64,000 nucleotides of DNA, taken from DATFYM01 sp035315065. Its GTDB lineage: Bacteria > Acidobacteriota > Terriglobia > UBA7540. Made by a program: the position numbers and the translations under genes. Location: the NCBI GenBank assembly GCA_035315065.1, contig DATFYM010000146.1, positions 8,287 through 72,286 of the forward strand, read 5' to 3'. The notes beneath the pieces were generated by a model. The model was not told the DNA's origin. It was given only the letters and a program-made list of their open reading frames with translations, and did no database searches. Of this stretch, positions 43,087 to 52,135 are shown piece by piece (positions within the stretch are counted from its first letter, which is position 1; every line of letters begins with the position of its first letter).

Positions 43087-43251
43087 ACTGGTGGCCGATC
43101 AGCCGTTTTGTTGGCGCGGCGCTGACCGTAACATAAGCGCCGAAGCACGTCAAGCCGCGCGCCAAAGTTGGTATCATATTACAGAGTTGAGGAAGGTGGG
43201 CCAGAGAAATGAGATGATGAACAAGAAAGCGCCCATCCGCGTGCCCACCAG

Positions 43252-43266
43252 CAGGTGATTCACCTG
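43252..43266. promoter_or_regulatory. 15-bp perfect palindrome (CAGGTGA-T-TCACCTG)
   Basis: Seven-base arms around a single T, in the divergent gap between tsaC and the selenoprotein gene. The shape fits a dimeric repressor operator. No regulator can be named. Confidence 0.4.
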
Positions 43267-43324
43267 TGTGCCCTCACAAATAAACCGCCCGAGAAAAAGA
43301 AGTGGTCACCGTCAAATCACTTAT

Positions 43325-43388
43325 GTCGCCATGCGTAGAGATCGGTGATATCCTGAGCCAACCCGTGATTTCGGGTCGGAGGGGCGAC
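43325..43388 (+). other. Possible structured leader of the selenoprotein gene
   Basis: GTCGCC (43325-43330) can pair with GGCGAC (43383-43388), enclosing a hairpin ACCCG-TGATTT-CGGGT (43361-43376). The element ends about 30 bases before the ATG at 43421. No known riboswitch class was recognised. The rest of the 43087-43420 gap shows no gene. Confidence 0.3.
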
Positions 43389-43420
43389 GCCGGTCTTGAT
43401 CTTTGGTCCGGTTACTTGGA

Positions 43421-44146
43421 ATGAGCACTAATCTCAAGAAGGGGTTGCTGGTTCTCGCGGTGCTGTGGCTCAGCCTCGGGGGATTCATCTTCCGAACCAT
43501 GCTCCAGCCGCCGGAGCATTTCGGCAGGGTCATGTCAAAAATGCCCGGCATCGTCTACCCCTTGCTTCCGTTCAAGGCCATGTGGACTTTGGCGCGGCGA
43601 GGCCGCCTGCGAGTAGGCGATTCGGCGCCGGACTTCGTCCTGGCCACCTCGGACAAGAAAGCGCACGTAGTGCTGTCTTCCTTCCGCGACCAGAAACCGG
43701 TGGTGCTGGTGTTTGGCAGCTACACTTGACCGCCCTTCCGCCGGGAGGTTCCCGAGCTTAACCAACTTTACGAAAAGTACCGGGATCGCGTGGCCTTCTA
43801 CGTGGTTTACATCGAGGAAGCCCATCCCATTGACGCCTGGCAGGACGACGACAACCAGAAGGAGCACATCACCCTGGCCAGTCCCAAGAGCCTTGATGAG
43901 CGCTGCAATGTCGCGGGCACCTGCGTGGTGAAGCTGGGAATCAAGTTACCGGCCGTAGTGGACGACTTTCAGAACTCCACCGAGGCTGCCTACACCGCCT
44001 GGCCGGACCGCCTCTACGTCGTCGACCGCGAGGGCCGGATCGCCTATAAGTCCAAGCCGGGCCCCTTCGGCTTTCACCCCGAAGAGGTCGGGAAGACGCT
44101 GGAAAAGCTGGCCTCCGCCTCGACGCAGCAAGCCTCCGCTCATTGA
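43421..44146 (+). CDS. Iodothyronine-deiodinase-like selenoprotein (in-frame TGA = Sec103)
   Basis: One 241-residue frame interrupted only by TGA at 43727-43729. Residues 7-27 are a membrane anchor (GLLVLAVLWLSLGGFIF). The thioredoxin-fold domain begins GDSAPDFVLATSDKK and reads VVLVFGSYT-Sec-PPFRREV. Continuing in the same frame it has VAFYVVYIEEAHPIDAW and PDRLYVVDREGRIAY..GPFGF. Vertebrate deiodinases have FGS.T-Sec-PPF, IIYIEEAHPSDGW and RLYVI...I.Y.G..GP.GY in the same order, so both sides of the TGA belong to one family. A bacterial SECIS-like hairpin follows the TGA. Likely role: a membrane-bound reductive selenoenzyme facing the periplasm. Dehalogenation is possible but the true substrate is unknown. 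Automatic callers would split it into a 102-residue fragment and a GTG-started piece at 43790. The start at 43421 is an ATG with only a weak GGA; a GTG at 43403 is the alternative. Confidence 0.93.
43727..43757 (+). promoter_or_regulatory. Bacterial SECIS-like element directing Sec insertion
   Basis: After the TGA (43727-43729), 17 bases separate the stop from the apical GG. Stem CGGGA (43742-43746) pairs with TCCCG (43750-43754) around loop GGT, and C43741/G43740 extend it to G43756/C43757 with A43755 bulged. The E. coli fdhF SECIS has a GG-T apical loop 18 bases after its UGA. The element is inside the coding region, as required in bacteria. The fold was drawn by hand. Confidence 0.75.
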
Positions 44147-44166
44147 CGACTGGAAGTGAAGGCAAT

Positions 44167-44634
<468 letters not shown>

Positions 44635-44663
44635 TTTTCTTCCAGTCGTCAATCGGCAATTCT

Positions 44664-45752
44664 TCATGCCCGCACCCCCGCGCGCCGGGACGAAAGCCAG
44701 AGGCTTTCGACGGCAGGGAACCGGGGCGAGGCAAAGCGCATGCCGAAGCCCTGCAGAAGAACTTGACCGGGCATGCCCGCGGCGCTGAGCAAAACGACGA
44801 GAAACGCGGTGAGCAGCATCGCCGCCGCTGAAGCAACCAGGATTGTAGCCCCATTCCATACCCAGGCGAGACCAACCATCTTCAACGCCAGCACCACCAA
44901 CCCTACGGCAAGGATGACCCCTGAGAACACGCTGAAGAGAACGGGAAAGAGAAGCAGCAGCACCAGGACGGCCACTCCTAGTGAAACTACGAAGCGCAGC
45001 AGGACATAAAGCGTGACAGCACCCGCCTCGAAGCGCAAGCATCGTGCCAGTTTGCGCCACGCCGCACCAAGTGGAATCCTCTCGGCGTACATCAGAGGCA
45101 CCACCAGATCGTCGGTAAGGGTGACGATCACCATAAGACCCAGGCCGACCAGCGCGATGGACAGGAGAATGCCGACCAGAACGGCGGAGAAAGCCAACGA
45201 ACTCGTCCCAGTGGCGGCCGCTAAACGCAGGTACTCAAAGGCGGCGATCGCGGTGACCGACAGAGCGGCCGCGGCGCTCAGCACCAGGCCCAACAGCCAG
45301 CGGAAGTACGACCGGCCCAGGGGTCGTAACTCGGTCCATGCGGCGCGCACGGAAATCTCGTGCGTCACGATGGTATCGACGAGGATGAACCGGAAAACGG
45401 AGCGAACATACAACCCACCCACCGTGATGGCGAGGCCCAACAGAATTGCCAGAACCACAAGCCACTGGTGGTTGCCAATGTACGCGCGGGCGCGCTCGAT
45501 CCCCGGCCGCACGCTCACCTCGCCGGGCAGGGCGAAGGTCCAATTGAAGGCGGCGGTTGGCGTGCCGCCCCCGAGAAACAGGCACACCAGGCTAAGCTTG
45601 AACCAGCGACCGCCATCGAAGGGAGTGAACAACAGCCCCACGGCGTCATAGAACGAGGCCACCAGCGCCTCGCCGGCCCAGGCGCGGCGACCGAGCCGGC
45701 TTCCGGCAGCGAGAGGCGGGCGGACCTGGGTTCTTTCCGGCGGGCTGCTCAT
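44664..45752 (-). CDS. Multi-pass membrane protein coupled to a sensor kinase
   Basis: A 362-residue protein with about six to seven hydrophobic segments (for example WLVVLAILLGLAITVGGLYV, LVGILLSIALVGLGLMVIVT, VSLGVAVLVLLLLFPVLFSV, MLLTAFLVVLLSAAGMPGQV). Soluble loops include FILVDTIVTHEISVRAAWTE and LVVPLMYAERIPLGAAWRKL. It looks like the DUF4013 / glycerophosphodiesterase-membrane-domain type of small-molecule-independent membrane proteins, but no catalytic motif is seen. Its start overlaps the stop of the kinase gene by four bases (45749-45752), so it is the third gene of the activator-kinase-membrane protein operon and may be a sensed or effector component. Confidence 0.75.
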   Translation of the reverse strand: MSSPPERTQVRPPLAAGSRLGRRAWAGEALVASFYDAVGLLFTPFDGGRWFKLSLVCLFLGGGTPTAAFNWTFALPGEVSVRPGIERARAYIGNHQWLVVLAILLGLAITVGGLYVRSVFRFILVDTIVTHEISVRAAWTELRPLGRSYFRWLLGLVLSAAAALSVTAIAAFEYLRLAAATGTSSLAFSAVLVGILLSIALVGLGLMVIVTLTDDLVVPLMYAERIPLGAAWRKLARCLRFEAGAVTLYVLLRFVVSLGVAVLVLLLLFPVLFSVFSGVILAVGLVVLALKMVGLAWVWNGATILVASAAAMLLTAFLVVLLSAAGMPGQVLLQGFGMRFASPRFPAVESLWLSSRRAGVRA

Positions 45753-47659
45753 ACGGGCCTCATCTCCTGGCGGTCCAATACCTGGGCGGCGCGGGGCGCG
45801 GGTTCGCGTGCCGCGGCGGATTCGTGGAAGGTGGCGGCGGGCAGGCAGACGCGAAAGGCGGTGCCACGGTTCACTTCACTGGTGAAGTCGATGGTGCCGT
45901 TGTGGAGCTGGACAATCCGGAAAGTCATGGCCAGACCCACGCCGGTCCCGCCCGGCTTGGTGGTGTAAAACAATGAGAAGATCTTGTCGCGCTTCTCCGG
46001 CGGGATGCCGACGCCCTGGTCGATGATCTCAACCTGGACCTTGGTACCGAGGGCGTGAGGCCTCACCGTCAGTTCGCCGCCCTCCGGCATGGCCTGGCAC
46101 CCGTTCAGCACCAGGTTCAGCAGCGCCTGCTTCACCAAATCGCGGTCGACCCACAAGGGCGGATACCGCCCCTGCGCTTTCAGGACCAGTCGCACTCGGT
46201 TCTGCCGTGCCTGAGGTTCCGCCAGGGTCAGGACTTCGCGAACCAGACTCTCGACCTCGGTCTCGGTGGGGCGAATCTCCACCGGCCGGGTGAAGTCGAG
46301 GAAGGTCTTAACGACGCGGTCGAGGCGCCGCACCTCAGTGGATAGGACTGCGATCTGAGGTTGCGCGGCCGACTGGTGGGCCAGCTTAGTCTTGAGGATT
46401 TCGAGCTGAAGCACCATGGCATTGAGAGGGTTCCTCACCTCGTGGGCGACGCCGGACATCAGCTTCCCCAGCGCCGCCAGCTTAGCCGTGACGTCGATCT
46501 GATCTTCGAGCTGGGCGCGAGTACTGGCATCGCGTAGCGTCACCAGGCTGGCCACGCGCCGGCCCTGATCCTCCACCAACTGGGCGCTCACGGCCACGCG
46601 CCGGACCGGGCAGTCTTCCGGCATCTCGATGATGCGCCACGGCGCGGGTTTGCCGGCCCGGAAAACGTCACGCAGAAAACTGTCCAGCGGGCTCTCCGGG
46701 GCGAATACCTCCGTCGCCGAGCGGTGGATCAGGCTACGCGGTGAGCGGCCCAGAAACCGCGCTACTGCCGGCGTTGCCAGGACCACCTGGTCCGCGCCGT
46801 CGAAGAGCAGCAGACCGTCGGTGAGGTTGCTGAAAAGCTGGCCGAGGTTGTCCTTCAAGGCAACGAAGGCGGCCTTCTCGCCTCGCATTTGCTCGCCCAG
46901 CAGATTCAGCTTGGACGAAAGAATGCCCCACTCATCGCGGCGGTCGAGATGGATCGATTCCGAGTACTCGCCGCGCGCCATCCGGTCGACGCTCCGGGAA
47001 ATCGTTTCCAGGGGCCGCAACAACCGGAAGCAAAGCGCGCCCGCGGAAAGCGTACCGATCACGATAGCTCCCGCCGACAGGAAGAGCGCCCGCTTCAGCG
47101 CCTGGTCGATGTCGTCGCGCAGGAACAAGGTGAGGACACCCACGCGCACGTGGCCGAGCGGCCGGTCGCCGATCATCAACGGGAGCACAATTTCGTAGGC
47201 CTGCTGCGGCCCGTAGATGACGCGAAGCTGGCGGTCAAAGCTGGCGCTCAGCAACTCCGAAAACGGCGGGACCGCCGGGAGTTGGTGGCCGATCGCTCCC
47301 GGATCGTCATGGACGACGACCCGGCGCGAGGTGTCGGTGATCGCCACGTAGTAGATGGTCTTGGAGTAGCCGACAGCGGAGAGGAGCTGCGACTGCACCG
47401 CCGCGCTCCCGGCCAAAGTGCCGTCGACAAACTTCTGCAGTTGATCGAAGTCGTTGGGGTCTGAGCCGCGCGGCATGCGCTGGCCGGAAAGCGCCGTCCG
47501 CGCCTGGAGATAAGTGGCCCGGGCGACGTACTCGCCTCGGCCACCGACCGTGGCGATCTCCCATCGAATAAGATTGGAGAGATAGACCGAGGATGGCACC
47601 AGCACGGCGAGCAGCACGATCAACGAAATGAGTGCGGTCAGCTTGGCCTTGAGGCTCAT
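45749..47659 (-). CDS. Membrane sensor histidine kinase (HAMP-PAS-HisKA-HATPase)
   Basis: A 636-residue protein: transmembrane helix 1 about 7-27, periplasmic sensor about 30-185 (double-Cache/sCache-like), helix 2 about 190-212, HAMP with RLLRPLETISRSVDRMARGE, PAS about 265-375, HisKA with phospho-acceptor H406 in MSGVAHEVRNPLNAMVLQ, and HATPase with VLNGCQAMPEGG, DQGVGIPPEK and TKPGGTGVGLAM. The H-box 'GVAHEVRNPL' type is typical of NtrB-class partners of sigma-54 activators. The response regulator gene is 41 bases upstream on the same strand, supporting a cognate pair. The signal is unknown. Confidence 0.93.
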   Translation of the reverse strand: MSLKAKLTALISLIVLLAVLVPSSVYLSNLIRWEIATVGGRGEYVARATYLQARTALSGQRMPRGSDPNDFDQLQKFVDGTLAGSAAVQSQLLSAVGYSKTIYYVAITDTSRRVVVHDDPGAIGHQLPAVPPFSELLSASFDRQLRVIYGPQQAYEIVLPLMIGDRPLGHVRVGVLTLFLRDDIDQALKRALFLSAGAIVIGTLSAGALCFRLLRPLETISRSVDRMARGEYSESIHLDRRDEWGILSSKLNLLGEQMRGEKAAFVALKDNLGQLFSNLTDGLLLFDGADQVVLATPAVARFLGRSPRSLIHRSATEVFAPESPLDSFLRDVFRAGKPAPWRIIEMPEDCPVRRVAVSAQLVEDQGRRVASLVTLRDASTRAQLEDQIDVTAKLAALGKLMSGVAHEVRNPLNAMVLQLEILKTKLAHQSAAQPQIAVLSTEVRRLDRVVKTFLDFTRPVEIRPTETEVESLVREVLTLAEPQARQNRVRLVLKAQGRYPPLWVDRDLVKQALLNLVLNGCQAMPEGGELTVRPHALGTKVQVEIIDQGVGIPPEKRDKIFSLFYTTKPGGTGVGLAMTFRIVQLHNGTIDFTSEVNRGTAFRVCLPAATFHESAAAREPAPRAAQVLDRQEMRPV

Positions 47660-47700
47660 CGTTTCTCCTCTGTGTTTCCGCGTTCAGAGGGGTCGTGCGA

Positions 47701-49092
47701 CTAACCCGTGGAGACGCTGGCTCGCGAGAGCGTGTCTCTCTGGTATTCCTTGACCTTATTGTGCAGGGTCTTCAGGCTGATGCCCAGCAGCTCTGCCGCG
47801 CGCGTCTTGTTATTCTGCGTGAACGCCAGGGTTTCCTGGATGAGATGGTGCTCGGCCTCTTTCACGGTCAGGCCAGGGCGCAGCCGCAGGTGATCGCCCG
47901 AGGCGGCAGCCAGGGCGCGTCCGAAGTCGGCGGCCAGGTCCTTGCGGGCGATCACTTCGCCGGAGCACACCACCAAGGCCCGCTCCAGCGTGTTGCGAAG
48001 CTCGCGCACGTTTCCGGGCCACGAGTACTGGCGGAAAACCTCCACCACGTCGGGATCGGCCAGCTTGATCGACCGGTTATGCTTGCGGTTCAGGTCTTCC
48101 AGCAGCAACTCCATCAAGTCTTGCAAGTCCTCGAGGTGCTCGCGCAGGGGTGGCATAGCGATTTGCACGACGTTCAGGCGGTAATAAAGGTCATTGCGAA
48201 GCTGGCCGCCCGCCACGGCTTCTTCCGGCACCTTGTTGGTGGCTGCCAGGACGCGCGTATCGACCGCGATCTCCGTCTTGCTGCCCAGCCGGCGGACCTT
48301 CGAATCTTCCAGCACCCGCAACAGCTTGGCCTGCGTCCCGATCGGCATCTCGCCAATTTCGTCCAGCAGCAGGGTGCCGCCATCGGCCAGCTCAAAGCAG
48401 CCCTCGCGGCGCTCGACGGCTCCCGTGAAGGCCCCTTTCTCGTGGCCGAAAATCTCACTCTCCATCAACGTCTCGGGGATGGCGGCGCAGTTGACAGCCA
48501 CGAACGCCTTGGAGCTGCGCGGGCTGAGATCGTGGATGGTGCGTGCCGCTATGTCCTTGCCCGTGCCGCTCTCCCCCGTGATCAGCACGGGAGCGCTGGA
48601 GGGCGCCACTTGCGCGATGAGAGCCATCACCTCCTGCATCTTTTTCGACCTGCCGCCGAGCCTTCCCAGCACGCCCATTCCGCGCAGCCGCCGGTTTGCC
48701 ACCTCCAGCTTTTGCCGGTTGTCCTGGCGTTCCAGGCAATTGCGCAACTCCACCTGCAGGCGTTTGATGTCGATGGGCTTCTCGAGAAAGTTGAAGGCAC
48801 CCAGCTTGGTAGCCTCTACCGCGTCCTCAATGGTACCCTGTCCGGTGAGCATGATGAAGCTGGTGCCGGGACAGCTCTCCCGGATCTGTTTGAGCAACTC
48901 CATGCCTCCCATCTGCGGCATTCGGAGGTCCGAAATAACCAGGGCAGGATTAAACAAACTGGCCTTCTCCATGGCTTCCACGCCGTCGGCGGCCGATTCC
49001 GCCTCGTGGCCCCAGGCGCGCAGCAGTTCCGCCAAACCCTCCCTTTCGTGGGTCTCGTCCTCCACCACCAGGATCCGCACGCTGTGTCCCAT
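47701..49092 (-). CDS. Sigma-54-dependent response regulator (NtrC/AtoC family)
   Basis: A 463-residue protein. Receiver with D55 in LVISDLRMPQMGG. AAA+ domain with Walker A GESGTGKD at 173-180, the sigma-54 contact loop GAFTGA at 220-225, and Walker B GGTLLLDEIGEMP. The Fis-type helix-turn-helix at the end is NNKTRAAELLGISLKTLHNK. It is activated by phosphorylation, presumably from the kinase encoded next, then hydrolyses ATP to open sigma-54 promoters. A sigma-54 type promoter and a palindrome that could be its binding site lie in the divergent gap (49168-49260). Confidence 0.95.
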   Translation of the reverse strand: MGHSVRILVVEDETHEREGLAELLRAWGHEAESAADGVEAMEKASLFNPALVISDLRMPQMGGMELLKQIRESCPGTSFIMLTGQGTIEDAVEATKLGAFNFLEKPIDIKRLQVELRNCLERQDNRQKLEVANRRLRGMGVLGRLGGRSKKMQEVMALIAQVAPSSAPVLITGESGTGKDIAARTIHDLSPRSSKAFVAVNCAAIPETLMESEIFGHEKGAFTGAVERREGCFELADGGTLLLDEIGEMPIGTQAKLLRVLEDSKVRRLGSKTEIAVDTRVLAATNKVPEEAVAGGQLRNDLYYRLNVVQIAMPPLREHLEDLQDLMELLLEDLNRKHNRSIKLADPDVVEVFRQYSWPGNVRELRNTLERALVVCSGEVIARKDLAADFGRALAAASGDHLRLRPGLTVKEAEHHLIQETLAFTQNNKTRAAELLGISLKTLHNKVKEYQRDTLSRASVSTG

Positions 49093-49167
49093 TCTCCTCT
49101 TCTCTCGCTTTCATTCTACACCCAACACCGAATCGCGGCTGGTTACCATGTCAAGTTGTCCCTCGGC

Positions 49168-49182
49168 GTGTAAGTCTTACAC
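49168..49182. promoter_or_regulatory. Palindrome GTGTAAG-T-CTTACAC, likely activator binding site
   Basis: Perfect 7-base arms around one T, centred about 95 bases upstream of the start predicted from the sigma-54 promoter at 49244. This is the usual distance for an NtrC-type upstream activating sequence. The activator gene itself starts 76 bases away on the other side, so autoregulation is possible. Confidence 0.55.
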
Positions 49183-49243
49183 ACACGGTCACGATCAAGA
49201 AGCGTCATCTTACTGTCACGGCTGCAAGCTGTCCCTTAGACGA

Positions 49244-49260
49244 CTGGCCCGCCACGTGCT
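49244..49260 (+). promoter_or_regulatory. Sigma-54 (-24/-12) promoter
   Basis: CTGGCCCGCCACGTGCT matches the consensus YTGGCACGN4TTGCW at 11 of 13 defined positions, with the essential GG and GC doublets ten bases apart. Transcription would start near 49271, about 30 bases before the ATG at 49300. The divergent sigma-54 activator gene and a palindrome upstream strengthen it. Confidence 0.6.
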
Positions 49261-49299
49261 GGGAAACCTGATGGTCGGTGAGGGTGAAAGAAGGGCTGT

Positions 49300-49878
49300 A
49301 TGCGGAAAGCGACCAACGGGCAAGTCAGCCGATGGACTCTTGCCTTCGAGATTTTGACCGTCGTGGCCACCCTGGCCTTCCTCCTTGGGATTAGGACCCT
49401 GTGGCCAGGGGCGTTGGCGTCCAGTCGACTGATTCCTCGCGGAACGGTCCTGACGGTCCAATTAGACGGGCCGATCAGTTCCCGGACAGCTCATCTCGGC
49501 GACCGGTTCTATGGTCACATTCTGTCCGCGCAAGGCGCCGATGAATTGGCGCTGACTCTGGCGGGGCTGCGGGTTGTCGGTCGGTGCGTGGCAGCCCGGG
49601 ATGGCCAACCCGTCGGCGAGCGGGGATACTTGAGGCTGGCGCTCTCCGGCTTGGTCGACTCTAGGGGACATATCGCACCCCTCGATACCAGCACGGTGAG
49701 TTTCTGGGGCGAGCAAGTGATGACCTCCGACGGTGCGGCGGGCCTGGTTCGCGGTGCCGCCCTCGCTCAGGACGTGGAGGCTGGCGACTCAGCCCAGTCT
49801 TCCGTAGACGCGGTTGCCGCACCGGACCGGCAACTCAGCTTCGTGATGCTGCGCCCGGCGGTCGTTCCCCGGCCGTGA
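49300..49878 (+). CDS. Secreted protein of unknown function, likely target of the sigma-54 activator
   Basis: A 192-residue protein with an N-terminal hydrophobic anchor (LAFEILTVVATLAFLLGI). The core has RLIPRGTVLTVQLDGPISSR, TAHLGDRFYGHIL and LTLAGLRVVGRCVAARDGQP. I have seen this 'PaGT.ltV.L...isS.t...Gd.F.a.l' pattern in Acidobacteria exported proteins of unknown role; it looks like a small beta-barrel or sandwich. The C-terminal part is low in motif content. GAAGGG lies just upstream of the ATG. The divergent position and the -24/-12 promoter suggest regulation by the neighbouring two-component system. Confidence 0.7.
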   Translation: MRKATNGQVSRWTLAFEILTVVATLAFLLGIRTLWPGALASSRLIPRGTVLTVQLDGPISSRTAHLGDRFYGHILSAQGADELALTLAGLRVVGRCVAARDGQPVGERGYLRLALSGLVDSRGHIAPLDTSTVSFWGEQVMTSDGAAGLVRGAALAQDVEAGDSAQSSVDAVAAPDRQLSFVMLRPAVVPRP

Positions 49879-49891
49879 AACGGCTTTTGAC

Positions 49892-50116
49892 GGGAAGAGA
49901 AGACAATCCACAGATTACGCAGATGGCACAGATTATGAAAAAGAAGAGTCGAAGGATGGGATTGAGTCATTGAGTCATTTGGCTATTGAGCCATTAAAGA
50001 GGGTCTCCCTTTTCAATGGCTCAATGATCGAATAGCGCGATGGCTCAATCACCCTCTCGGCTCTGTTCTTGTTAATCTGAGCAATCTGCGTAACCTGTGG
50101 ATTGTCTTCTCTTCCG
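49892..50116. repeat. Nested word-repeat hairpin (CAGATTACGCAG outside, CATTGAGTC inside)
   Basis: The outer arms 49892-49940 and 50070-50116 use the ACAATCCACAGATTACGCAG word. The inner arms 49957-49997 and 50015-50052 use the ATTGAGTC/ATTGAGCC word. The whole is one double-decker palindrome of 225 bases between convergent genes. Confidence 0.88.
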
Positions 50117-50140
50117 GTTCTCTGTGGCTCCGAGTTCAAA

Positions 50141-52111
50141 TTAATGGTGCTCTCGCCACCACTGAAAGCAAAGCAGCGCCCACAGGGCCTTCCGGTGGTC
50201 AGCACGCCCCGACCAGTGTTCTTCCAGCAGGCGGCGAATGAACGGCGGGTTGAGGATGCCCTCTCGCCTTAGCTTGTCCTCAGCCAGAGTGGTGTCAACA
50301 AGCGGCCGCAACTCCTGGCGAATCCACTGGGCGATGGGAACGGAAAAGCCGCGCTTCTGCCGGTAGACAATCTCACGAGGAAGCCAGGGTTCGACCGCTC
50401 TCTTCAAGATGTGCTTCAGGCGAAAACGGCTTACCTTGAGGGCTGCGGGCAGCCCCGCCGCAAACTCCACCAGCCGATGGTCCAGGAAAGGCGTCCTTAA
50501 CTCGAGCGAGCACGCCATGCTGGCGCGGTCGATTTTGACCAACAGGTTATCCTCCAGGTACAGCCGAAAATCGAGGTAGAGTACCTCCGCTAGCGTGTCT
50601 TCGAATCGCGTTCCTTCGAGGACGCGCGACAGTGGGGCAAGCGCCATCTCGCTTGGGGTGCCGGCGGCCAGCGGTGAAGTTCTCGTCGAACAGGGCGTAT
50701 CGCCATCGTGGACGGCCCCTGCTCGCGCCAGGGCCAGCCGCTCGCGCGTGAAGAGCTGATCGAGTTGGGCGGGCGAGAACATCCCGAACCAGACCTCGTG
50801 GCGCTCGGCCGGATCGCGCTCGACGCTGGCGAGAAAGCGTCGGAGGAACATCCCCTTGGGAACAGCTCCCGGCGAAACCGGAAGCCATCGCATCAGGTGC
50901 TTGCTCACCTGGCGACGAACGGCGCTCGGCAGGCGTAGATAATAGTCCGCGGCCCGGGCGCCCAGGTACGTGGGATAGCCGCCAAACAGCTCATCGCTAC
51001 CCTCGCCGCTCAGGGCCACCTTGATACGCGAGCGGGCGAAGCGCGAGATCAGGAAAGTGGGAAGGATCGCCGGGTCGGCGAGCGGCTCGTCGAGATTGCT
51101 AACTAGCGTGTCGAGGGCATCACGCAGATTGGGCTCGTCGGCCGTCAGGACGTGATGGCGAGTGTGGAAGCGGTGCGCCACCAGGTCCGCATAGGACTGC
51201 TCGTTGAAAGACTTCTCGGGAAAGGCAACGGAGAACGTCTCCACGTTGCCGGGCGTCAGCTCGCTCATGATGGCGACGAGCGTGGAAGAATCCACGCCGC
51301 CGCTCAGAAACACGCCCAGCGGTACGTCGCTTACCAGGCGCGAGACGGCGGCGTCCCGCAGATGCTGGCGGAGGTTCTCCACCAAAACCTCTTCTTCCTT
51401 GGCGGTCGGAGCAGGGAGACCCGGGGGACGAAGATAATCGCGCAACTGCCAGTACGGTTCGATCGAGACTTCTCCGCGTTCCACCACCATGCGGTGCGCC
51501 GCCGGCAGCTTGCGGATCTCAGCATAGGCACTGCGCGGCGAGGGGAAATAACCGTAGAGGAAGTACTCGACCACGGCCTGGGGATCGGGCTCGTGGCTGA
51601 TGCCCGGATACTCAAAGAGAGCTTTGATCTCCGACCCGAACACCAGCATGTCACCGCCGCGCCAGTAGTAAAGCGGCTTTTCACCGGCGCGGTCGCGCGC
51701 CAGCACCAGCCGCGCGGCACGCTCGTCCCAGAGAGCGATAGCGAACATTCCGTTAAGCTCGCGCACGAAGTCCGGGCCGCGATCTTCGTAAAGGTGAACG
51801 ATGACCTCGCTGTCGGAGTGGGTCTTGAAGGTGTGCCCGCGCTCGATCAACTCGCGCCGCAGCTCGCGGTAGTTGTAAATTTCGCCGTTGAAGACCAGGG
51901 TGATCTCTCCGGTCTCGTTGGAGAGGGGCTGGTCGCCGGTAGCGAGGTCGATGATGCTGAGGCGGCGGATGGCGAGAGCCACGTGTGGCAGCTCGAACTT
52001 ACCGTGGCTGTCGGGTCCCCGATGCACGATCCGCGCAGACATGGCGTCGATCCGCTCGCGGTGGGGCGCCGGGTGGAGGGTCAAGTTGAGGAGGCCGCAG
52101 ATTCCACACAT
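50141..52111 (-). CDS. asnB: Glutamine-hydrolysing asparagine synthetase
   Basis: A 656-residue enzyme. The N-terminus is MCGICGLL with nucleophile Cys2 of the class II glutamine amidotransferase domain, followed by ARIVHRGPDSHGKF, LSIIDLATGDQPLSNE and VFNGEIYNYRELRREL. The ATP-pyrophosphatase domain has DVPLGVFLSGGVDSSTLVAI and RIKVALSGEGSDELFGGYPT. It makes asparagine from aspartate, or amidates a related substrate. It is longer than E. coli AsnB and of the 'exosortase/polysaccharide' AsnB size. Being next to glycosyltransferase genes, it might act on a surface glycan rather than free aspartate. Confidence 0.93.
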   Translation of the reverse strand: MCGICGLLNLTLHPAPHRERIDAMSARIVHRGPDSHGKFELPHVALAIRRLSIIDLATGDQPLSNETGEITLVFNGEIYNYRELRRELIERGHTFKTHSDSEVIVHLYEDRGPDFVRELNGMFAIALWDERAARLVLARDRAGEKPLYYWRGGDMLVFGSEIKALFEYPGISHEPDPQAVVEYFLYGYFPSPRSAYAEIRKLPAAHRMVVERGEVSIEPYWQLRDYLRPPGLPAPTAKEEEVLVENLRQHLRDAAVSRLVSDVPLGVFLSGGVDSSTLVAIMSELTPGNVETFSVAFPEKSFNEQSYADLVAHRFHTRHHVLTADEPNLRDALDTLVSNLDEPLADPAILPTFLISRFARSRIKVALSGEGSDELFGGYPTYLGARAADYYLRLPSAVRRQVSKHLMRWLPVSPGAVPKGMFLRRFLASVERDPAERHEVWFGMFSPAQLDQLFTRERLALARAGAVHDGDTPCSTRTSPLAAGTPSEMALAPLSRVLEGTRFEDTLAEVLYLDFRLYLEDNLLVKIDRASMACSLELRTPFLDHRLVEFAAGLPAALKVSRFRLKHILKRAVEPWLPREIVYRQKRGFSVPIAQWIRQELRPLVDTTLAEDKLRREGILNPPFIRRLLEEHWSGRADHRKALWALLCFQWWREHH

Positions 52112-52135
52112 AAGAATTGATCCCGCCTGGCGGGA

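Noticed and set aside
43214..43258. A 14-codon frame (MMNKKAPIRVPTSR) upstream of the selenoprotein gene
   Set aside because: No ribosome-binding site is clear and the frame ends in the palindrome; a leader peptide is possible but unsupported.
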